Under the pieces are notes generated by a model. That model worked only from the letters and a program-made list of their open reading frames with translations. It made no database searches and was not told the origin of the DNA. This document shows positions 58,391 through 64,000 of a stretch of DNA of 64,000 nt, piece after piece. The stretch covers positions 372,001 through 436,000 of the forward strand of contig CP137326.1 in assembly GCA_033182465.1 (NCBI GenBank). The letters are read 5' to 3'. The first letter of the stretch is position 1, and each line of letters starts with the position of its first letter. The DNA is from Sanghuangporus weigelae (taxonomy: Eukaryota; Basidiomycota; Agaricomycetes; Hymenochaetales; Hymenochaetaceae). Both the position numbers and the translations under genes were made by a program.

Positions 58391-59868
58391 ATGCACTTCA
58401 AGACTCTTGCTTCTCTCGTCCTTCTTTCCTTTCCTTATCTGGTAGCTGGCGCTCCTTCCGACTGTAGCAGTGATAGCGACCCACCCCCAACAACGACAGA
58501 CAGTGCCCTCTCTAATCTATCTCCGTCGAAAGGCGGTAACTCAACCTTTTCTGGTAGTGTTTCGACTAATGGGACATGTCCGGCCGGTGGATCTCTTTCC
58601 GGACCTCAGGTACAGTTTTCTATTTTCAAGACTAAGCATTCAATGTCATTCTGACGGTTGGAATATGTAGTTTGTCATTTATAGTGACATGTGGGTAGAC
58701 AGTGTCCTTCCTGATCCGTCAAAAGTTGAGGTACGTCATTTCACCTAGGATACATACAGAATAAGATTACTGAGCTTTTTCTAGGGATACACCGTCTTGT
58801 ACGTACGCTTTCTTACATACACGACTTTAGTTCTTACAGACAGTAATCTTCAGCGCTCTCTCTTTCCTCACCGCTCACGGAGCAGTCGACCAAGCTCAAA
58901 ACTGGGCTTCTCAAGATGACTCCACGCGGAAATCACTCAAAAGTAAGTACTCCTCTGCAGGTATCAAGCTTATCGTCTCTGCCTTCGGTTCCGAGGAAAA
59001 GCCCACGACGAAGCGATCCGATCCCGTGAAGACGGCGAATGATATGGCCGGATGGGTGAAGCAGTACGATTTGGATGGGATTGATGTGGATTATGAGGAC
59101 TTTGATGCTATGGGCAAGGAGGACGGATCAGCTGAGGAATGGTTGATTAGCTTCACAAAAGCGTTGAGGGAGCAGCTTCCGCAGGGGCAGTATATCTTGA
59201 CGCATGCTCGTAAGTGACATTTTATTTTATTCATCGATAATGTGCATGGACCGATGCTTAGTCGATATGGGCAGCTATTGCACCTTGGTTCTCACCTGAA
59301 GTTTCGAAGAGCGGCGCTTATCTGACCGTTCATAAGAATGTGGGCGACATGATTGATTGGGTAAGACCTTTTGTGCTTTATGGAAGACTGCCCGATCAAT
59401 ATTGATGTTGTCCGTCGCCATTTTTCACAGTATAATATGCAATTCTACAACCGTAAGTACCTCCTTTGTATTCCGAATAAAAACTTCTAACTAACTCAAA
59501 CAAACAGAACAAGACTACTCTGATTGTACCACTCTGCTAAGTAAATCAAAGGCCGCATCCAAAGCATCGGTATTCGAGATCTCCGAGTCGGGCGTGGATC
59601 TGAACAAAATCGTCATCGGAAAACCTGGGATCGCCTCGGATGCAGACGATGGCTACATGGAGCCGAAGACACTTGCGACTTGTCTTTCACAGGCGAAGCA
59701 GAAGGGGTGGAACGCCGGTGCTATGGTTTGGGAGGTACGAACGGTTCATTGCTGTTTGGATGCTTGGTTCTGAGCTCTAATGGATGATTTTTGCCTTGCG
59801 CTTAGTATCCTCATGCGGACTCGCAATGGATCAAAGATGCGCGCGGAGATGCTTTCCCTATGAACTAG
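58391..59868 (+). CDS. Secreted GH18 chitinase-like enzyme (copy 2)
   Basis: This is a paralog of the gene at 34405-35974 and has the same exon plan. A signal peptide (MHFKTLASLVLLSFPYLVAG) leads into a short Ser/Thr linker without the 12-residue repeats of copy 1. The catalytic domain reads FVIYSDMWVDS, GYTVLYTVIFSALSFLTAHG, DQAQNWASQDDSTRKSL, AGIKLIVSAFGSEEKPTT, then the active-site strand DGIDVDYEDFDAM with D-x-x-D-x-D-x-E intact. Later blocks are AIAPWFSPE, HKNVGDMIDW, YNMQFYN, KIVIGKPGIASDADDGY and KGWNAGAMVWEYPHADSQW, ending RGDAFPMN with TAG at 59866. One intron near 58807-58840 is only about 37 nt, short even for this genome, so that junction needs transcript data. Chitinase or endo-N-acetylglucosaminidase activity is inferred from family. 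Confidence 0.88.
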
Positions 59869-60179
59869 TGAAAGTCCCTAAGTTGTCCGCTTTTCTTTTC
59901 CATAGGTTGATTAAGTTTGAGAATATTGTCTGGCGCTTTCTGTCTTATTTACATAGATAAAGAGTTAGAGATTTATCTGATATCATGAATAAACCCGAAT
60001 TCGATTACTTTTGAGCAGTTCAGCGATGTGGGCAATTGCGTCGTTAACAATCGACAACAGAGTGTGCTTACCTAATCGATTCGCGTCAGTGATGAAAGAC
60101 GACTTCGGATTTTCATTTGACACTTGACCGTGTCCAGTGAACACCATCCTAACATTCTGGACTCGGAGGTACCGATATC
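59869..60179. other. Intergenic between GH18 copy 2 and prohibitin-2
   Basis: These 311 bases between two plus-strand genes hold the GH18 3' UTR and the prohibitin promoter. No gene or clear element is seen. Confidence 0.55.
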
Positions 60180-61544
60180 ATGAGCGATCCTTTTAGGAGA
60201 TATAATGTAGAACTGCGTCTACCTAAGGGTCGACCAGGAGCAGCTGGGGGAGTGGGATGGCTCATTGCACTTGGTGCAGGCGCTGTTTTGGTGAACGCTA
60301 GTCTGTACAACGGTGCGTCGTGTTGAAGTCCTCTACTAAGGGAAGATTTTTGTTGTTGAACTGCAAATGTGAGTCTAGTGGACGGTGGTCACCGGGCGAT
60401 AAAATACTCAAGGTACGTCTCCATATTGGCGCGCGCGAGCTTGGTGGAATAGTTAAGGCTTTGTTCAGGATACACGGCATAACACAAACTATATATCCTG
60501 AAGGAACACATATCAGGGTGTGCATCCCACACCTCTCGTTTCCTCGAGGATTAGGGTTAATGAAAACGCTGTAGATACCTTGGCTCGAGACGCCGATTAT
60601 TTTCGACATTCGCGCGAAACCGCGGAACATTGCGAGTCTCACAGGCACTAAAGGTAAGTGGTTGCGAATGCTCGGTTTCTCATTGGACTTATCATCTCCT
60701 CGGTTGATGTCCTAAGACTTACAGATGGTCAACATCACCTGCCGTGTCCTATCTCGGCCGTCTATACAACAACTTCCTCAAATGTTTCGCGAACTTGGTC
60801 AAGACTACGACGAACGAGTTTTGCCTTCCATTGTGAACGAAGTGTTGAAAGCCGTGGTTGCTCAGTTCAATGCCAGCCAGCTTATTACTCAGCGTGAACA
60901 TGTAAGTCGTCATTGGAATTGATAGTTCTCTTGAGATTTTGACTTAACTATGGTGTAGGTTTCTCGACTAGTACGAGAAAACTTGACGAAGAGGGCTCTG
61001 AGGTTTAATCTTGTGCTGGATGATGTTTCAATTACCCACGTTGCCTTTTCTCCTGAATTCACCCACGCAGTGGAGGCGAAGCAGGCGAGTTTTTGTTTTT
61101 AACGATCTCATGGATACCAGAGCTGATGTGCTGCTATTCAGATTGCCCAACAAACGGCATTACGTGCAGCATTCCTGGTCGATCAAGCGATTCAAGAGAA
61201 ACAGGTACGAGATTGAAGTTTAGTCACTTGACAGAAAACTAATGTGCTTTCGCTTCAGTCAATCATCGTCCGTGCACAGGGCGAAGCGAAGAGTGCTGAA
61301 CTCATTGGTGAAGCTATGAGACAAAACAAGGGTTTCCTTGAACTGCGTCGACTTGAGGCCGCGAGAGATATTGCGAATCTGCTTGCTACATCGGGCAACA
61401 GGATCATGCTCGACTCGCAGAGTTTGCTATTAAACGGTGCGTCTCACTAATCGATATGTGAGAAATGCATATTGATATACTTCTACGTATCCAGTTACAG
61501 GGGATGATATCGGAAAATTGCTTCAGATGGGGAAGGGTAAGTAG
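60180..61544 (+). CDS. PHB2: Prohibitin-2, mitochondrial inner-membrane scaffold
   Basis: This SPFH/band-7 protein forms ring complexes with prohibitin-1 in the mitochondrial inner membrane and stabilises respiratory subunits and m-AAA protease. Exon 1 gives [17 protein letters not shown] and a hydrophobic anchor ([20 protein letters not shown]). It splices to [12 protein letters not shown], then [74 protein letters not shown] and [16 protein letters not shown]. The C-terminal coiled coil follows ([20 protein letters not shown], then [20 protein letters not shown]), ending [13 protein letters not shown]. About nine small exons. The THIR-to-IPW junction uses a donor GTGTGC. The N-terminal leader is shorter than in some PHB2 proteins but complete. 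Gene identity is firm. Confidence 0.94.
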
Positions 61545-61747
61545 CTTTGGATTGGGAGCTTTTGTGAGAGCGCGTAATTACGGTGGAATGTCGTTTCACA
61601 TTCGCTATTGAATTCAATGTGGTCCTTCGTTATGTGCAAAAAATAACAATGAAACTGGTCCTCTTTGCCTGTCACTGTCACGAATGACCGCGCGTTTTGT
61701 TTGGGTGTTTGGGCCTATTTGGATTCACCACTTCACTTCGTGTCACG

Positions 61748-61753
61748 ACGCGT
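61748..61753 (+). promoter_or_regulatory. MluI cell-cycle box (ACGCGT) upstream of MSH5
   Basis: An exact ACGCGT lies 72 bp before the MSH5 ATG. In yeasts this motif binds the MBF complex and times DNA-synthesis and repair genes. A six-base palindrome can also occur by chance. Confidence 0.35.
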
Positions 61754-61824
61754 CCCCTTTCTTGTCCTGTCCTAAACTCTAACATCCCCTTTGGACTCCT
61801 CGTACTCTTTCCGAGTATTATTTT

Positions 61825-64000
61825 ATGCCTGGATCAAAGAAATTCTACCCCAAGAAGAAAGCTTGGAAGAAGAAAGGACAGGCGAAGAAGAAGCCTCCTA
61901 TTGAAGAAGTTGAAGCTGCGGAAGAGAACGTCATTTTCGTTGGCGAACAAAGCCTCGCACGGAAGAAGGTCAGATGGGAGGCAAACGAAGTTGGCGATGA
62001 TAATGTCAATGAAGGGACTGAAGATGAACGAGATGAAAACGATACTGAAGGAACAGATGCTGTCGATGAAAAGGTACGCGCTCGCTTTACTAGGGCATTT
62101 TGTAGATGATTCTGAGTATAAATCCCAGGTTGTGATAGCAATATACTCACAACAGTGAGTGAGAAGCGAAAGGCTCCGTCCACGAGCTCGTGGATGCTGA
62201 TCAATGCGCATATATGCAGCTTCCGGATTGGATGTGCCTATTATGATCCTGTGAAGTTGACCATGTACGTCCTGGAAGATTCCGTTGAGAGTTCGCACTA
62301 CGATACCACGAGACTACGTGCGTATTTTATGTACTTCTCGTGCACATAGCTTGGTTGCTCATTTTGGGTCAGTGCTTGAGCAGATCAACCCGGACGTAGC
62401 AATCACTAGTGGACGGGCAGACGAGGCTTCCATTGATCTTGTCAGAGACTTTGGTAACATCAGTCCAATCCGTACTAAGGCCTTATTTCTAATATAAACG
62501 AAGTCGAAGATTCCGGTGGTGTCTTCCAGGTTAGGCCTTCAAGAGAATTCACGCCTGCGAAGGGACGCGACCGATTGTTATCTCTTCGCTTTCTCTCTGA
62601 GCTGCCAGTGGACGAAACGACGGCCTCTTCGACACATACTTCAAGTGACCCGCCAAATAATGCATATGAATTCATGCGCAGGCGACGAGGCTTGACTGGT
62701 GATCCATCCATGAAGAGATGGAATGCTAGTATTCGTCTCGGGAATTTCGCTTCTCTCGACGGTTCTCCGTTATGCGTAGGTGATCCTGTTTTCCCTCTTA
62801 CTGAGCGTCTGGTGTAAATATGACTATGTAGATGTCAGCAATTGGTGCTCTTCTTGACCATCTCGCGAGAATTCGCGCTATGGCCGATCTGCACGATGAA
62901 GGTGTGGCTGGACTCGAGATCCAGTCAATAGAATCTATCTGCCTGTCAGTTTTGCCGTTCGTAAGAACCATCCTTCTGACTTCCGAGATTGTTTAGGGAG
63001 CATTTCATGCAGATCAATGCGGATGCGTTATCGTAAGCCATTTATCCTCTGAGCGTTACATACGTGATGTAATTTTGCGCAGATCGTTGCAAGTATTTGA
63101 ATCCGAAAGTCATGCATCAGCTCATTCCGATAAAACAAAAGAAGGACTTTCGCTCTACGGTATGAATGCGCGGCCATCGTGTCTGTTTGATGACTCATGA
63201 AATTGTCTTCAGGTATCTTAAATTCAACACGCACTACGCTTGGACGTTTCTTGCTTCGTCAATGGCTACTTCGACCATCACTGTCTCTTCCTGTGATTAA
63301 CGCTCGTCACGATGCCGTAGAATGCCTCATGACACCGGAGAATATCGTCACCGCCGATGCCATGTGTGCGCATCTGAAAGGGTTGAGAAACATTCCGAGG
63401 ATTCTGAGGATGTTGAAAGTCGGGAAAGCCGGTTTGAATGAGTGGCAGGGGATCGTCAAAGTGAGTGCTCTCTGCTTCTTACCGAGTTTAACATTCGATC
63501 TTATTGCTGATGTTCCAGTTCACGTTCCACGCTTCATTACTGAGAGAAGCGCTAACAGAGCTACAGAACGTCGGCGAGGTCGATATTTTCAAGAAGGTAG
63601 CGTGCTGAAATTCCCCCGGCTCGTATGGTCGTAATTTAGTTCACGCACAGCTTATTGCAATCCTGGACGTGACGAGTTTTCGTGAAGTGGGAAACACCAT
63701 ACATGAAACGGCAAGTGTATCTATACTCCGTTCCGCTGTATACAGCTCATGGTCAATAGATTGATTGGGAAGAATCTCTTTATGCTGGACGCGTTTGTGT
63801 ACGGCCGGCCATTGACGAGGAGCTGGATAAGTGGAAACATATTTACAACGGACTCGACGGTGTTCTGGTGTGTTACGATTCTTGCTGAAGATGTTCCCAG
63901 TTGATGATGGCATGCGCTCAGTCCCATGTCGCCACACAAATCAGTGAAACTGTTCCGGCTGACTACACTAGTTCCCTGAACGTTGTCTACTTCCCTCAAC
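61825..64000 (+). CDS. MSH5: Meiotic MutS homolog MSH5 (partial, cut by window end)
   Basis: MSH5 pairs with MSH4 to stabilise recombination intermediates and promote meiotic crossovers. The start at 61825 gives a lysine-rich leader (MPGSKKFYPKKKAWKKKGQA) and an acidic stretch, then VVIAIYSQQ joined to HFRIGCAYYDPVKLTMYVLE and SSHYDTTRLLLEQINPDVAI. Later exons give SLRFLSELPVDETTASS, RWNASIRLGNFASLDGSPLC, MSAIGALLDHLARIRAM, EGLSLYGILNSTRTTLGRFL and LRQWLLRPSLSLPVINARHD, which is the MutS core with the TTLGRFLLRQWLLRP signature. The clamp and lever region follows (LKGLRNIPRILRMLKVGK, WEESLYAGRVCVRPAIDEEL). The window ends at LNVVYFPQ, so the ATPase domain (Walker A/B) lies beyond 64000. At least eleven exons here. 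The highly basic leader is longer than in many MSH5 proteins and may be a nuclear-localisation region. Confidence 0.92.

Noticed and set aside
1-64000. CRISPR arrays, integrated virus, or secondary-metabolite cluster
   Set aside because: No regularly spaced repeats, viral replication or capsid genes, or core synthase genes were seen, and the genes present are eukaryotic housekeeping and secreted enzymes.

Overview
The window is nuclear DNA from a filamentous fungus, almost certainly a basidiomycete of the Agaricomycetes type. The evidence is dense genes on both strands, many short introns (mostly about 50-70 nt, GTRNGT...YAG) that often cut coding sequence into very small exons, and gene families in typical basidiomycete forms: an SH3-RasGEF Cdc25 protein, large NAD-specific glutamate dehydrogenase, fungal GH18 enzymes, a histidine acid phosphatase and GH37 trehalase. 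No rRNA, convincing tRNA, CRISPR array, intact transposon or viral sequence was seen. All gene models were spliced by eye, so exon edges are inferences unless stated.

Layout, left to right: unexplained DNA (1-2007); Cdc25-type Ras exchange factor (2008-6189, minus); F-box/beta-propeller protein (7383-9095, minus), divergent from a secreted, membrane-anchored trehalase (9688-12796, plus); a gene-poor stretch of about 8 kb (12797-20762) that holds one probable small transcription unit (16204-16680, minus) and decayed coding fragments; a PIG3-like quinone oxidoreductase (20763-22969, plus); NAD-glutamate dehydrogenase (23419-27915, minus); geranylgeranyltransferase-I beta subunit (29335-31712, minus); a TGL2-like lipase (31950-33989, minus); a GH18 enzyme (34405-35974, minus); exosome subunit RRP40 (36904-37801, plus); an unrecognised gene of at least 16 exons (38171-40996, minus); two tandem 2-oxoglutarate/Fe(II) oxygenase paralogs (42161-43592 and 45012-46437, minus); a G-patch protein (46955-48223, minus) divergent from a PQ-loop vacuolar transporter (48551-50516, plus); a large F-box protein (51436-54226, plus); a histidine acid phosphatase (55466-57433, plus); a second GH18 enzyme (58391-59868, plus); prohibitin-2 (60180-61544, plus); and the meiotic MutS homolog MSH5, cut by the right edge (61825-64000, plus).

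The genes do not form one pathway. Most are single-copy housekeeping genes: Ras signalling, prenylation, RNA decay, mitochondrial scaffold, nitrogen catabolism and meiotic recombination. Between them lie secreted or surface enzymes (trehalase, phosphatase, two GH18). The most dynamic part is 42-47 kb, where a tandem duplication copied the oxygenase gene together with the 3' tail of the neighbouring G-patch gene. The best candidates for undescribed biology are that chimeric duplication, the hidden small unit near 16.4 kb, the many-exon orphan with a C-terminal membrane segment, and a G-patch interrupted by two SUMO-interaction-like motifs.
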